Of a stretch of DNA of 64,000 bases, positions 7,414 to 16,135 are shown piece after piece. The translations under genes were made by a program, and so were the position numbers. The notes under the pieces were generated by a model that saw only the letters and a program-made list of their open reading frames with translations, was not told the origin of the DNA and ran no database searches. Each line of letters starts with the position of its first letter. The stretch's first letter is position 1. This stretch comes from Syntrophobacterales bacterium Delta_02 (GTDB taxonomy: Bacteria; Desulfobacterota; Syntrophorhabdia; Syntrophorhabdales; Syntrophorhabdaceae), in NCBI GenBank assembly GCA_001603955.1, contig LVAA01000012.1, forward strand, positions 50,804 to 114,803, in the 5' to 3' direction.

Positions 7414-10400
7414 TCAGGCTCGATCGAGTATTTCCCTGACCGTCTGCAGCAATTTTATCGGTGAGAGGGGTTTGGGGAGGAAGTCGACCTCTTCGTCGGC
7501 TATTCCCTTGTCGAGGCGAGTGTCGCGGGTATGGCCGCTTATGAAGAGAGCCTTTATGCCCGGAGAAAGCTTCTTTATGTCTTCGTAGGCCTCCCTGCCG
7601 TTCTTGTTCGGCATCACGGAATCGAGAATCACGAGATCGATCCCCCCGTTGGCCTTGAAAGCTTCGACCGCTTTTTCACCGTCAGCTGCTTCCAGCGTGC
7701 GATAGCCGTGTTTCGTGAGAATTTCCTTGATGAGGGTCATGACGGGTTCATTATCCTCGGCGATGAGGATGGTTTCATTGCCCCCCTTTACGTCAATGAT
7801 ATCGGACTGCTCTTCCTTTACCACGGGCTCCGCGAGGGGAAAGAAGATACGGAAGGTCGCACCCTTACCGGGCTCGCTGTAAACGTTGATATAACCGTTA
7901 TGCTGTGAAACGATGCCATAAACGGTTGCGAGGCCAAGGCCCGTGCCCTTGCCTATCTCCTTCGTGGTGAAGAACGGGTCGAACATCCGCTCCTGCGTCG
8001 CTTCATCCATGCCCACACCGGTGTCCGAAACGGCGAGCGATACGTATTTTCCCGGTCGTCCAAACCCGTGGGCCTCGAGATAGGCGCTGTCCATCTCGAC
8101 GATGTCCGTCTCGATGGTCAGCCTGCCGCCCTTTACCATCGCGTCGCGCGCGTTGCTGACAAGGTTGAAGAGGATCTGGTCGATCTCCGTCCCGTCCGCG
8201 AGGATCGTCGTATCGCTATCCGTGGGTACCAGCCTGAAGTTGATGTCCTCCGTGAGAAGCCTTTTCAGCAACTTCTCCGCACCTTTCAGGGAATCGTTGA
8301 GATTGAGCGGTTTCAGGGTCACCGTCCGGTGACGGCTGAAGGCAAGGAGGCTCTGGGTCAGATTCGCCGCCTTCTGGGCTGCGGACAGTATCTGCTCCAC
8401 GTGGGACCTTGCCCTTTTATTGTCACCGACCTCGTGCTGGACAAGGCTTCCGTATCCCATGATGGTGGTCAGGATATTGTTGAAATCGTGAGCCACGCCT
8501 CCCGCCAGGTTCCCGATGGCCTCCATCTTCTGAGACTGGCGGAGACGGTCCTCGAGGCGTTTGAGCTCGGTCATATCCTCACAGACCATGAGATGTTCCC
8601 CCGAGGTGAGCCTCAAGGTAACAAAGGTTATCAGCCTCTGTTTGCCGTCCGCACAGTTCACGGTGAACACGCGCGGTTTTCTTTCGCCGGGCTCGGTGCC
8701 CACAAAATCCTCCAGCCAGGTGGAAATCACCATTGCCCTGTACTGCTTGTCGGGATAGGCCTTCCTGAACCAGGACCTGCCGTCGGGCACGTCGCCAAGG
8801 TCGTATCCGAACATCTCTCTGAACTTTGTGTTCACATAGGTGAAACGGCCCTCCTCGCTGATGAGCACCATCCCGACAGGTGCGTTCTCGGAGAGGATCT
8901 GCAGTTTTTCCGTCTCGGCCTTGAGGGCGTCTTCCGCCTTTCTGCGTTCCGTCAGGTCGATGCCAACGCCGAAGAAATACTGCAGTGCTCCCTGATCATC
9001 CCTGACCGGCCTGCCGTGCCATTCCACGAGAAGCTGGCGGCCGTCGCCTGCGATAATGTGGTTTTCGAACAGCACGGACTCGTTGGAGGATGCAATACGG
9101 GAGAAGGCCTCCCCGATGACACCGTTCTCTTCGGGCGGAACAAAGTTCGTGAGATAGTCCTTCCCGGCAACCTCCTGCATGGAATATCCCAGCGCATCCA
9201 GCATGGACTGGTTCATGAGGAGGGTCTTTCCCGCCGCGCTCAGGGCAACAAAGAAGGCCGGGGATGTCTGAAGAAGTGTCCTGTTGAATTCCATCTCGTC
9301 CCGGATCATGATGTGGGCTATTTTGCGGTCCGTTATGTCCTCAACGGTACCCTCGTAATGGAGCACCCTTCCATCCTTGTCCTTTACGGCACGGCCGTTC
9401 AGGGAGACCCATATGATCTTCCCGTCGCGCCGCCTGAACCGCGCCTCCTGGTTTGCCACGACCCCCTGTCTTTCCAGCGTGGCCTCAAAGATACGCCGGT
9501 CTTCGGGATCCGCGTAGATATCCCTGCTGATGTTGGTGACGGCCTGTACCAGTTCTTCCGGGGAGTCATAACCGGTGATGCGGGCAAAGGCGGGGTTGAC
9601 GCTTATGAAATGACCGTCCGGTGTCGACTGGTATATGCCCTCCACCGCGTTCTCGAAGATGGACCGGTACCTGGCCTCACTCGTCACGGACGCCTCCTCG
9701 GCCTTCATCCGCCTGTGCGCTTCCTTGAGGCTGGCCCAGGACTTGACCGTATAGAACACAAAAACAAGGAGCCCTGCAACGAGGAGCCCGATAATGGCGA
9801 ACCACCTGTCGCGGAAACCCTTCATGGAGGCCAGGGCCTCATCCTCGGGGGTCGCCACGACGATGGACCAGAAGGTGGTGCCAATGTCTATCGGCATGTA
9901 GACCGCGTGCTTCAGGACCTTTTTCGTTTCTTTTTCCGCGATATAATCATAGTCGTACGTGGTGACCCCGGTTTTTCCCTTCATCATCTCCTCCGCCATG
10001 GCGATGACGCTCGGAAACCGGCCGGATGTTTCATATATGGACATACCGGTGTGGCCGGGCACGGGGCAATACAACTCCTGGCCTCTGCGGTTCAACATCC
10101 AGGCATAGCCGCTCTGCCCGATACGGATCGGCTTGAGATACTTATCGGCGATGTCATCGACAGAAACAACGATCGCCATGGACCCGTCGAACCTCCCTTT
10201 CCTGGCTATGGGATAATGAAGGACCATCGACCTCTCCTCGCCTTTCACCGTGGTGAGGATATCGCTGATGATAGGTCTTAGGTCGTGTTTCATTGTGCGA
10301 AAGAAATCCCGGTGGGATATGTCCGTTCCCCGGTACTTCTCATTGCCGGGTACGGTGTAGACGAATCTGCCGTCGACATCCACTCGAGTGACGGACCTTA

Positions 10401-10704
10401 TGTCGTCCTTGCTTGACTCGTAGAATTCCTGCATGGTCTGCTTGCCGGCCTGGTTGAAATTGATGATCTCGTCATGCCTGGTAAGGTGGTGAAGCATCTT
10501 GAAGTATTGCTGGAAGAAACCTTCGATGGCGGCCTTGGCCTGCCTGGCATGGGCCGTCTGCTGCATGTTCAGCTCTTCTATGGCGTCATTCCTGACCCGT
10601 TGATAGGTAGTGAATAAAAGATAAAAACAGGCGACCACGAAGACCAGAATGGAGGTCAGGAACACCCAGCGCTTCAAAACCTTTTCCTCCTTCCCCGCAC
10701 ACAT
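7414..10704 (-). CDS. Hybrid sensor histidine kinase (dCache-PAS x3-HisKA-HATPase-REC)
   Basis: A 1096-residue membrane sensor. A transmembrane helix near residues 10-30 and another near 300-320 bracket a periplasmic double-Cache-like domain. Three PAS domains follow (openings [39 protein letters not shown]), then the dimerisation domain with the phosphorylated His in [12 protein letters not shown], the ATPase with [10 protein letters not shown] and DTGVGMDE...GKGTGLGLA, and a receiver domain with Asp in [13 protein letters not shown] and Lys in FLPKPLS. It should autophosphorylate on an extracellular cue and pass phosphate to its own receiver. No output gene is adjacent, so the downstream target is unknown. 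Confidence 0.92.
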   Translation of the reverse strand: MCAGKEEKVLKRWVFLTSILVFVVACFYLLFTTYQRVRNDAIEELNMQQTAHARQAKAAIEGFFQQYFKMLHHLTRHDEIINFNQAGKQTMQEFYESSKDDIRSVTRVDVDGRFVYTVPGNEKYRGTDISHRDFFRTMKHDLRPIISDILTTVKGEERSMVLHYPIARKGRFDGSMAIVVSVDDIADKYLKPIRIGQSGYAWMLNRRGQELYCPVPGHTGMSIYETSGRFPSVIAMAEEMMKGKTGVTTYDYDYIAEKETKKVLKHAVYMPIDIGTTFWSIVVATPEDEALASMKGFRDRWFAIIGLLVAGLLVFVFYTVKSWASLKEAHRRMKAEEASVTSEARYRSIFENAVEGIYQSTPDGHFISVNPAFARITGYDSPEELVQAVTNISRDIYADPEDRRIFEATLERQGVVANQEARFRRRDGKIIWVSLNGRAVKDKDGRVLHYEGTVEDITDRKIAHIMIRDEMEFNRTLLQTSPAFFVALSAAGKTLLMNQSMLDALGYSMQEVAGKDYLTNFVPPEENGVIGEAFSRIASSNESVLFENHIIAGDGRQLLVEWHGRPVRDDQGALQYFFGVGIDLTERRKAEDALKAETEKLQILSENAPVGMVLISEEGRFTYVNTKFREMFGYDLGDVPDGRSWFRKAYPDKQYRAMVISTWLEDFVGTEPGERKPRVFTVNCADGKQRLITFVTLRLTSGEHLMVCEDMTELKRLEDRLRQSQKMEAIGNLAGGVAHDFNNILTTIMGYGSLVQHEVGDNKRARSHVEQILSAAQKAANLTQSLLAFSRHRTVTLKPLNLNDSLKGAEKLLKRLLTEDINFRLVPTDSDTTILADGTEIDQILFNLVSNARDAMVKGGRLTIETDIVEMDSAYLEAHGFGRPGKYVSLAVSDTGVGMDEATQERMFDPFFTTKEIGKGTGLGLATVYGIVSQHNGYINVYSEPGKGATFRIFFPLAEPVVKEEQSDIIDVKGGNETILIAEDNEPVMTLIKEILTKHGYRTLEAADGEKAVEAFKANGGIDLVILDSVMPNKNGREAYEDIKKLSPGIKALFISGHTRDTRLDKGIADEEVDFLPKPLSPIKLLQTVREILDRA

Positions 10705-10831
10705 AGCCCGTGGAATTCCAGTCTACAATTCCGCTTTTCCAGGGCCCGCCGTCGATGTGTGAGACTACAAGAATTCTAAACAACTTCGCGACAAATGCCA
10801 ACCAATTTCCACACCGTCCTTCGTTGTTCCG

Positions 10832-11473
10832 TCAGGGCACATCAAGGTTTCCCACCTTGCCCATGTAGGAACGGATAGAGTTCAGGAGGTCGTCGCCGGG
10901 CTCGTGGAACTGTGTCCCGATGGACGTCCCTTTCTCCGCCATCCTGATGTTCCGCACTATTGCCCTGACAGACTTTTCTTCCGACGAACCGATGAGACGC
11001 ACCGAAAAGACTATCTCATCACCGACATTCACGCCCGGATCGGAGGCGGATCCCGACTGGTCAAAAAGGAAGCTGCACCCGCCTTCGCTCACGTCGGTAA
11101 AAACACCGTGGTGCGATACTCCGCTCATCGAGACCGCGCCCGGGATGAGACAGGGCACCCTCTGGAACTTTCTCAGGTTGACCGTCTCGATCTTTTTCGG
11201 GTATGACAGGAAAGCGAGGCGAAAGGGCTCGTTCAGGGCAGCGATGAGCGTGGAATAAAAACCGTAGGCCTTTCCGTCATGCAGATAGCGGACGATGATA
11301 TTGTTCATCTGGTGGAGCTTCACCCAGAGACCGGGTATAGGAGGCACCTCCGCGATGAGGTACCGGCCCTCCACCATGCCCACGAGGGTCCCGTTCCAGG
11401 TATCCCTGCCCCCCCTGAGCTGGATACGCAGGTTGATGCCAAGCTCGATGCCCAGGTATTCTTTGTGATCCAT
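10832..11473 (-). CDS. PilZ-domain c-di-GMP receptor (YcgR-like)
   Basis: A 213-residue cytoplasmic protein. Residues 1-95 resemble the YcgR N-terminal (PilZN) domain. The PilZ domain follows with both c-di-GMP motifs: RKFQR (101-105, RxxxR) and DVSEGG (127-132, DxSxxG). Such proteins slow flagella or control surface polysaccharide on binding c-di-GMP. The start ATG at 11473 is preceded by GGAG; a longer ORF from 11542 lacks a matching site. It fits with the c-di-GMP enzymes near 56 and 62 kb. Confidence 0.85.
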   Translation of the reverse strand: MDHKEYLGIELGINLRIQLRGGRDTWNGTLVGMVEGRYLIAEVPPIPGLWVKLHQMNNIIVRYLHDGKAYGFYSTLIAALNEPFRLAFLSYPKKIETVNLRKFQRVPCLIPGAVSMSGVSHHGVFTDVSEGGCSFLFDQSGSASDPGVNVGDEIVFSVRLIGSSEEKSVRAIVRNIRMAEKGTSIGTQFHEPGDDLLNSIRSYMGKVGNLDVP

Positions 11474-11577
11474 AGTCCGCTCTCCGTTCTTTTCCGAGAC
11501 AGGTTTCGGGCTCGCCCTCGTTGTGAAGGGGGTCCTTTGCACTATATATCGTCATTCCCTTCGATTCATTAAGAACG

Positions 11578-12294
11578 TTGGGGCCGAGGCCCCATTCTCT
11601 TGACCCGTTCATGATATATGCCGATAATCTTGAGGGAGTCGGGAGACATAAGCATGACGGAGCACGACGGAAGGAGGAATGGACCCTGGTAGAGGCAAGC
11701 GCTGTTCTTGAACACTTCACCTATTTTGGCATCTTCTCCCTGCTGATCCTCGGGGGGTTCGGGTTGCCCTTCCCGGAGGAAGGGGTTCTTATACTGAGCG
11801 GACTGCTCATCGCTCACGGCGTCATCAAGCTTGTGCCTGCCGTTGTCGTTATCTACCCATCCCTCCTGATCGCCGATCTCACCCTTTATTCCATCGGCAG
11901 GAAATACGGGAGAATGATAGTCGACCACAAGAAGTTCTCCAAAATGATCTCATCTGCCACGCTCTCGAGATTCGAACAGGGATTTGCGCGATGGGGCGCC
12001 CTGATGGTATTTGCAGGAAGAAGCATTGTCGGCTTCAGAGCGCCCATGTTCCTCATCTCGGGAACAGTGCGCATTCCGCGCGCAAAGTTTCTGGCTGCCG
12101 ACGGTCTTTCCGCGATGGTCACGACCTCGCTCACTCTAGCTCTCGGCTACTACGGCGGCCACAGCCTCATGATACTGAGGAAGGACATCACGCGGATGGA
12201 CCACGCTCTCATCGTGGTTCTGCTCGCATCGGTCGCAACCTGGATCATCGTGCGATACTTCAGGGGGAGGACAAAGGGAAAGGAAGGGATGTAG
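11578..12294 (+). CDS. DedA/SNARE-associated family membrane protein
   Basis: A DedA-family integral membrane protein: FGLPFPEEGVLILSG, the GRKYGR loop, and FAGRSIVGFRAPMFLISG with the paired Arg typical of the family, which moves polyprenyl or phospholipid carriers across the membrane. The start is unclear. The ATGs at 11578 and 11611 add about 30 unusual residues. The best ribosome site (AAGGAGGA, 11671-11678) is followed in frame only by CTG at 11686, which gives the usual family N-terminus. An ATG at 11679 is out of frame and stops quickly. A non-ATG start or a sequence slip is possible. Confidence 0.8.
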   Translation: MGPRPHSLDPFMIYADNLEGVGRHKHDGARRKEEWTLVEASAVLEHFTYFGIFSLLILGGFGLPFPEEGVLILSGLLIAHGVIKLVPAVVVIYPSLLIADLTLYSIGRKYGRMIVDHKKFSKMISSATLSRFEQGFARWGALMVFAGRSIVGFRAPMFLISGTVRIPRAKFLAADGLSAMVTTSLTLALGYYGGHSLMILRKDITRMDHALIVVLLASVATWIIVRYFRGRTKGKEGM

Positions 12295-12497
12295 CGGGCC
12301 TGTTCGGTTCCCGGGCGGTAATCAGCCGCGAAACTCCTCACGGGGACCCTTCGTCACGGGAATCCTTCGCGCGTCCACGGGTATTCCACGTCCCTTGCAC
12401 TCCAACGCGCCCTGTATGATAATGGGAAGATGTTCTTGTATGCGGCCACCGCAACTTGATAACACAATGTCGGCATATGGTCCGTCATCTACGGAGG

Positions 12498-12803
12498 ATG
12501 ATCGTGAAGACAAAAAAAACTGGGGAAGAGGATCCGAGGTATTCGCAAGCCATGGAAGCAGATGATCTTCACCAAGAGATCAGACTGCAGATCCAGGTAG
12601 TTGTCAAGGAAACGGCGAAGCTGACCGGACTGCTCACGGAAGGTTTGCGAAAAACCGATATCGATTCACCGGAGTACAGAACGATAAAGAAGCAGATTGC
12701 AGAGAAAGCGTTAGAAACCGGGAAGAGGTGGGAAGAAGGTGGATGTTGTGGGAAGGAAAGGGAAAAGCAGTTAGAAGTGGATGTTAGAAATGCAATTGCA
12801 TAG
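12498..12803 (+). CDS. Small host gene whose 3' end is replaced by the prophage end
   Basis: About 101 residues from the ATG at 12498 (GTG at 12504 also possible), preceded by ACGGAGG. Lys/Glu-rich helical protein with a GGCCGKE segment; family not recognised. The last codons and the stop (12782-12803) lie in the phage left-end site TGTTAGAAATGCAATTGC, so the natural C-terminus has been displaced. Bases 53422-53499 past the right end are open and encode a stretch ending RRLDIMLQ before a stop; this could be the lost 3' part, but that is unproven. Confidence 0.55.
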   Translation: MIVKTKKTGEEDPRYSQAMEADDLHQEIRLQIQVVVKETAKLTGLLTEGLRKTDIDSPEYRTIKKQIAEKALETGKRWEEGGCCGKEREKQLEVDVRNAIA

Positions 12804-12853
12804 GGGTCTGTTTTTGGATTTTGGGTGCGCGAAATTGCATTTGGATGAGAGAA
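12782..12853. repeat. Left-end transposase-binding sites
   Basis: The first site is TGTTAGAAATGCAATTGC at 12782-12799. A second, AAATTGCATTTGGATGAGAG at 12832-12851, is the inverse of the right-end site TCTCATCGAAATGCAATT with one mismatch. AATTGCAT cores start at 12794 and 12833, 39 bp apart. By analogy with Mu L1/L2 these bind the transposase. Confidence 0.75.
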
Positions 12854-12855
12854 AT

Positions 12856-13317
12856 TTAAGGGCTTCGAAATTCTATGAAATCTAAACTGTTAATGTGCGC
12901 GACAGCTACGTCCTCCGAGATTAAATCCAGCTTTGCGACCACGTAGAAGCCGCCAGGAAACCATCTTAGATAATAGCGTTTTCCTGGTTTAGTGATCAGA
13001 TCAACCCGTTCTCTGCTCTTCTGAATGAGGCCAGAATCAACCCAATATTGATATTTGCCTGGCTTAACCAGGTCGTAAAAGTAAGTACCCCCAGACAAAG
13101 CCCCAATAGCATTGCTATCACGGAAAACCACTACGGGAGAGTTTAATATATCTCTTTCAACAGAAAGGAAATATACCACAGCTTCATTGTTGTTGGGCTT
13201 CGCAAGCCCCTTATTAGGTACTATATTATAGTCGCTTTTCGATGCATAGTGACCGCATCCTGCCAATATACAAAAAACCATCATAATAGGAAAGCACGAT
13301 TTTTTGAATATCATCAT
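12856..13317 (-). CDS. DUF2846-like lipoprotein (lysogenic cargo)
   Basis: A 153-residue lipoprotein with a signal peptide and lipobox ILAGC near residue 21. The mature part fits the DUF2846 family: AVVYFLSVERD, a GTYFYDLVKPGKYQYWVDS strand pair, and GKRYYLRWFPGGF. Base composition is clearly more AT-rich than the phage structural genes. Its ATG overlaps the stop of the ORF at 13314-13499, and it is transcribed with the repressor, so it should be made in the lysogen. A role in altering the host envelope or excluding other phages is inference. Confidence 0.75.
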   Translation of the reverse strand: MMIFKKSCFPIMMVFCILAGCGHYASKSDYNIVPNKGLAKPNNNEAVVYFLSVERDILNSPVVVFRDSNAIGALSGGTYFYDLVKPGKYQYWVDSGLIQKSRERVDLITKPGKRYYLRWFPGGFYVVAKLDLISEDVAVAHINSLDFIEFRSP

Positions 13318-13499
13318 TCCCCCGCTATAGCTTTTATGTATGACCTATTCCAACGCCACTCAATCAGATCGTGTAGCCAGAACAGCCGCAACGGATCACT
13401 GTAAATGATAGTAATCCCTCGCCGCCGGATCCTATCCCACTGATCGTAGACAGTATCTTCCCCACTTTCCTTAATCTTGCCTCCATCGATAATCTCAAT
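13314..13499 (-). CDS. 61-codon ORF lacking a usual start codon, between repressor and lipoprotein
   Basis: This frame begins where the repressor ends (TAATT) and ends overlapping the lipoprotein start (GAATGATG). It contains no ATG, GTG or TTG before codon 37, but the peptide looks real: EIIDGGKIKESGEDTVYDQW, then a Trp/Arg-rich end (LIEWRWNRSYI). An ATT at 13499 sits six bases after GGCGGGG and could initiate by coupling to the repressor stop. A frameshift extension of the repressor, or a remnant, is equally possible. Confidence 0.4.
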   Translation of the reverse strand: MEIIDGGKIKESGEDTVYDQWDRIRRRGITIIYSDPLRLFWLHDLIEWRWNRSYIKAIAGE

Positions 13500-14026
13500 T
13501 ATTCCCCGCCCACACGATGTTTCTTCTCTTGTTGTTGACTCTCCCCGGCTGATTCCGAAGTTTTAAAGTCCTTATCCTCCTCGCCCAAAATTCTCTTCTT
13601 TATTACCTCCATATCATTCTTTAATTCCTCAATTTCCTTGTTCTGTCGGATAGTTTTTAAGAACGTGAAAGCGTTTTGGGAAAGAGCCAACTTGGTTCCT
13701 TCGTCATCGGATGCCATTATTTCAATGACAGCATCTACTACACGCTGAGTCTCGTCCGATAAAGGAGCGAGGGCTTTGTCCCTCGCAATAATATATTCCT
13801 CCGGGACGGTTTCTCCGCCTGTAGCTAACCATTCAAACGATATTTGCCCGGCAGCCATCAGTGACAGCAGACTTGTTCTGCTGGGATCAGCCTCTCCCGC
13901 GATATACTTCTTTATCATACTCAGGGAAATACCAGATATCCGAGCGAGGTTTGATATTCCTCCCAGTCGGTCGGCGAGGAGTTTCACCCTCATTCCAAAA
14001 TCCGTGTCGAGAATTTTCCTTTTCAT
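13499..14026 (-). CDS. Prophage repressor (HTH)
   Basis: A 175-residue DNA-binding protein at the place of the Mu c repressor. Residues 12-60 form a helix-turn-helix (LADRLGGISNLARISGIS, then MIKKYIAGEADPS). The C-terminal half is helical and charged, ending QQQEKKHRVGGE, and probably drives oligomerisation. It is divergent from the early genes, with at least five repeated TTTAAA-centred sites between, one touching its own start. No peptidase signature of LexA/CI type is visible, so induction may resemble the ClpX-dependent Mu system; this is inference. Confidence 0.85.
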   Translation of the reverse strand: MKRKILDTDFGMRVKLLADRLGGISNLARISGISLSMIKKYIAGEADPSRTSLLSLMAAGQISFEWLATGGETVPEEYIIARDKALAPLSDETQRVVDAVIEIMASDDEGTKLALSQNAFTFLKTIRQNKEIEELKNDMEVIKKRILGEEDKDFKTSESAGESQQQEKKHRVGGE

Positions 14027-14216
14027 AGTTTAAACTTTCGGCTGGAAACTTTAAACCTAACTTTAAACTCAGCCGAAAGGTTTAAAGTTAAGCGTAACTC
14101 ATTGTGATCTTAAGACTTATCCATAATAAACTACCCAGTTGCAGTATATGCCAAGTTTAAACCACCCATTTTGCCCTTGACAAATATTTTGATGGGTAGT
14201 TTAATTGGTTTTAAAG
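14027..14216. promoter_or_regulatory. Repressor operators and early promoter
   Basis: Eight-base sites of the form STTTAAAS (S = G or C) occur at 14028, 14049, 14061, 14080 and 14155, with degenerate copies at 14199 and 14208. Two of them extend into a long inverted repeat: GTTTAAACTTTCGGCTG at 14028-14044 against CAGCCGAAAGGTTTAAAG at 14070-14087. A rightward promoter is clear: TTGACA 14177-14182, 17 bp, TTTAAT 14200-14205, overlapping the last degenerate operator, so the repressor would block the early operon directly. Confidence 0.75.
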
Positions 14217-14226
14217 TAACCTTACG

Positions 14227-14559
14227 GTGACGCAGCCGAGAAAAAAAGACCGACAGATGAGACATAACCAAACAGTTACCGATACGGCCAAAAAAAACAG
14301 GTGGGAGATCCTCAAGCGCCGGCGCAAAATGCTTCTTGCCTGGCACCAGATCACCATGACCCAGATCGCCAGGGAAATGAACCTTTCCCCCGAGACGATC
14401 AAGACCGTCGTCAATCTCTATCCCGAGAGAACCTCCCGCAGAGTTCAGGACTATATTGCCCGCCGCCTCAAAGTTCCCTACGAGCGGCTCTGGGGCCCTT
14501 CCGATCAGCATGATCACCATAAGGGCCATTATAACAAGGGGAAAAAGGCTTGTAAATGA
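14227..14559 (+). CDS. Early DNA-binding regulator (Ner-like position)
   Basis: Up to 110 residues from a GTG at 14227; an ATG at 14257 gives 100. A helix-turn-helix is visible (MTQIAREMNLSPETIKTVV), followed by a segment resembling a second small helical region. It is the first gene of the early operon, opposite the repressor, where Mu has ner, which represses early transcription. The C-terminus is His/Lys-rich. It overlaps the next start by four bases. Confidence 0.7.
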   Translation: MTQPRKKDRQMRHNQTVTDTAKKNRWEILKRRRKMLLAWHQITMTQIAREMNLSPETIKTVVNLYPERTSRRVQDYIARRLKVPYERLWGPSDQHDHHKGHYNKGKKACK

Positions 14560-15041
14560 CTAAGAAGCACAAAAAATTGTCATATGACCAGCCCAGTCTC
14601 TTCGACGCCATAAAAGAGCTGACAAATACCAACCCGGCGAATGGGTCCCTCTCCATCGAGAAAGAGTTCAAGTCCGCCCTCTCGGATGACCTGAGCCACG
14701 CCTGCGACGAGCTCGGCAGGGAGATATCCCGGGCCCAGGTCGCCGCCCGGATGACGGATTACCTGGGCGAGGAGATCTCCCTGTCCACCATTAATAACTG
14801 GACTGCGCTCAGCCACCCACACAGCATGCCGGCTGACCACCTCCCCGCGTTCGTCCGGGCCACCGGCGGACAGCGCAGGGCCGTCGAGGTCCTCTCGAAA
14901 CACAGCGGGCTCTTCATGCTCCCTGGGCCTGATGCCCTGAGGGCCGAGATTCAACACTTCGATGAAATGATGCGCGAGGCAAAGGCGGAGATCCAGGTGA
15001 GACGGTTTCACCTGAAGGAGATCGAGAGGAGGCAGAAATGA
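14556..15041 (+). CDS. Early phage DNA-binding protein
   Basis: A 161-residue soluble protein common in shape to small regulators just before the transposase of Mu-like phages. Residues 45-85 suggest a helix-turn-helix (ISRAQVAARMTDYLG, LSTINNWTALS), and the C-terminus is a long coiled-coil-like helix (EIQHFDEMMREAKAEIQV). It overlaps the upstream regulator by four bases. Partner or target is unknown. Confidence 0.7.
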   Translation: MTKKHKKLSYDQPSLFDAIKELTNTNPANGSLSIEKEFKSALSDDLSHACDELGREISRAQVAARMTDYLGEEISLSTINNWTALSHPHSMPADHLPAFVRATGGQRRAVEVLSKHSGLFMLPGPDALRAEIQHFDEMMREAKAEIQVRRFHLKEIERRQK

Positions 15042-15119
15042 GGCTCAGGAAAATTTTTTGCCCACAATCGGCTGTCATCCTTTCGGACGATGCTGCTTTG
15101 GTGAAAAAGACGACACGCT

Positions 15120-15536
15120 CTACTTTTCAGATGTGCGTGGCATCCAAGCGTAGTGGTTACAGACTCGGCAACGGTATTGAGACTGACGGACGAGATACGT
15201 CTTTAGGACCATATGAATTTGCTTGCCGGAATTCTCATAACAATGAGGGCAAAACGGGTTTGGATCATCGGGAAACCATAGGAGATTTTGATGAAAGATT
15301 GGTTTAAGGGATCCCTTGTCTCTATTCTGGCGACGTTTTACACCATTCGAGACAACATAATTATCTGCACCGTCCATCGCATCCGCCTGAGCCGGTATTC
15401 CATCGCCGTCCTTGAATTTATTCTTCGCACGACTACGCCACGCCCTGATCACTATTGTAAATATAGCAATAATTACGGCTCCCAGGATGCCACCCGCGGC
15501 ACTGGAAGCAACGTCCCAGGGAAAAATGTCAGGCAT
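15120..15536 (-). CDS. Membrane-anchored zinc-ribbon protein (cargo gene)
   Basis: A 138-residue protein with one N-terminal membrane helix (residues 13-33, GGILGAVIIAIFTIVIRAW), a polar linker, and a zinc ribbon formed by CPHC and CRVC about 30 residues apart. It is opposite in direction to the early operon and sits between the early regulator and transposase, the position of a lysogenic conversion gene. A role in superinfection exclusion is possible but unproven. The plus-strand ORF across it (15038-15307) is judged a remnant. Confidence 0.7.
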   Translation of the reverse strand: MPDIFPWDVASSAAGGILGAVIIAIFTIVIRAWRSRAKNKFKDGDGIPAQADAMDGADNYVVSNGVKRRQNRDKGSLKPIFHQNLLWFPDDPNPFCPHCYENSGKQIHMVLKTYLVRQSQYRCRVCNHYAWMPRTSEK

Positions 15537-15570
15537 GGCTCGGATTATATCACACCGTCCGGGAGAAATG

Positions 15571-15600
15571 AATCATGAAGGAGTGGTACTCAGCGAAGGA
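15571..15600. repeat. 30-bp direct repeat of the transposase start, copy 1
   Basis: Thirty bases identical to 16106-16135, covering the ribosome site and the first codons of the transposase (MKEWYSAK). Here the frame departs from the transposase right after the repeat. Another 11-bp identity, GATGGAGGAAC, lies at 15605-15615 and 16091-16101. Confidence 0.9.
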
Positions 15601-15629
15601 CATTGATGGAGGAACAATGAAGAAATCTA

Positions 15630-16046
15630 CTACAGATCAAGAAGAATTTTCAGAATGTTCATCTCGGAAGACCGTTCATATTCAGAAATCTCCGCAGCCA
15701 CCTTTGACGCAGCTTCGGCCATGCCCCGGTATGACATGCCTGGATGAAGGCAGTGATCTTCAAGAAGGTGTAGGACCTTCTGTGCAACCATCAGACGTTG
15801 AATCGACCCGACAGTCAACACGACCCGATACTGCGGATCGACTTTCCGCTTTTCTCGCTGAGATGGATTTAGAGACAGCCAGGATTCGATCTCAGGGCGG
15901 ATTTCAGCTAACCACGCTTGAAAGGTTTCGTCGCCACCTTCGGGCATCAATTCCAGTAAGGACTCTATTTCATCAATGGATAAGGATTCTCTCAATTCTT
16001 CTATCAGTGTGCCACATCGTAGCGAATAGGCGAACCAATCGGGCAT
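15630..16046 (-). CDS. Hypothetical minus-strand cargo protein
   Basis: A 138-residue soluble, acidic, helical protein with no recognised family (opening MPDWFAYSLRCGTLIEEL, then SIDEIESLLELMPEGGDE). It lies opposite the early operon, bracketed by the two 30-bp copies of the transposase start, which suggests arrival by a recombination that duplicated its target. It would be expressed independently of the lytic genes. An immunity or defence role is only a guess. Confidence 0.65.
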   Translation of the reverse strand: MPDWFAYSLRCGTLIEELRESLSIDEIESLLELMPEGGDETFQAWLAEIRPEIESWLSLNPSQREKRKVDPQYRVVLTVGSIQRLMVAQKVLHLLEDHCLHPGMSYRGMAEAASKVAAEISEYERSSEMNILKILLDL

Positions 16047-16105
16047 CTGTGAACAATACCACAGACGGGATTAAATGACAAAGCACATGAGATGGAGGAA
16101 CGCCA

Positions 16106-16135
16106 AATCATGAAGGAGTGGTACTCAGCGAAGGA
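16106..16135. repeat. 30-bp direct repeat of the transposase start, copy 2
   Basis: The functional copy, holding the ATG (16110) used by the transposase. The identical copy lies 535 bp upstream at 15571-15600. Confidence 0.9.

Noticed and set aside
8068..10281. 737-residue plus-strand ORF across the histidine kinase
   Set aside because: Antisense to well-defined PAS, HisKA and ATPase motifs; no domain or ribosome site of its own.
12322..12513. 63-residue minus-strand ORF in the gap after dedA
   Set aside because: No ribosome site and no conserved pattern; the gap more likely holds the leader of the next gene.
15038..15307. 89-residue plus-strand ORF just after the early regulator
   Set aside because: It starts by ATGA coupling but soon runs antisense to the zinc-ribbon gene with no domain; possibly the stump of a gene cut by that insertion.
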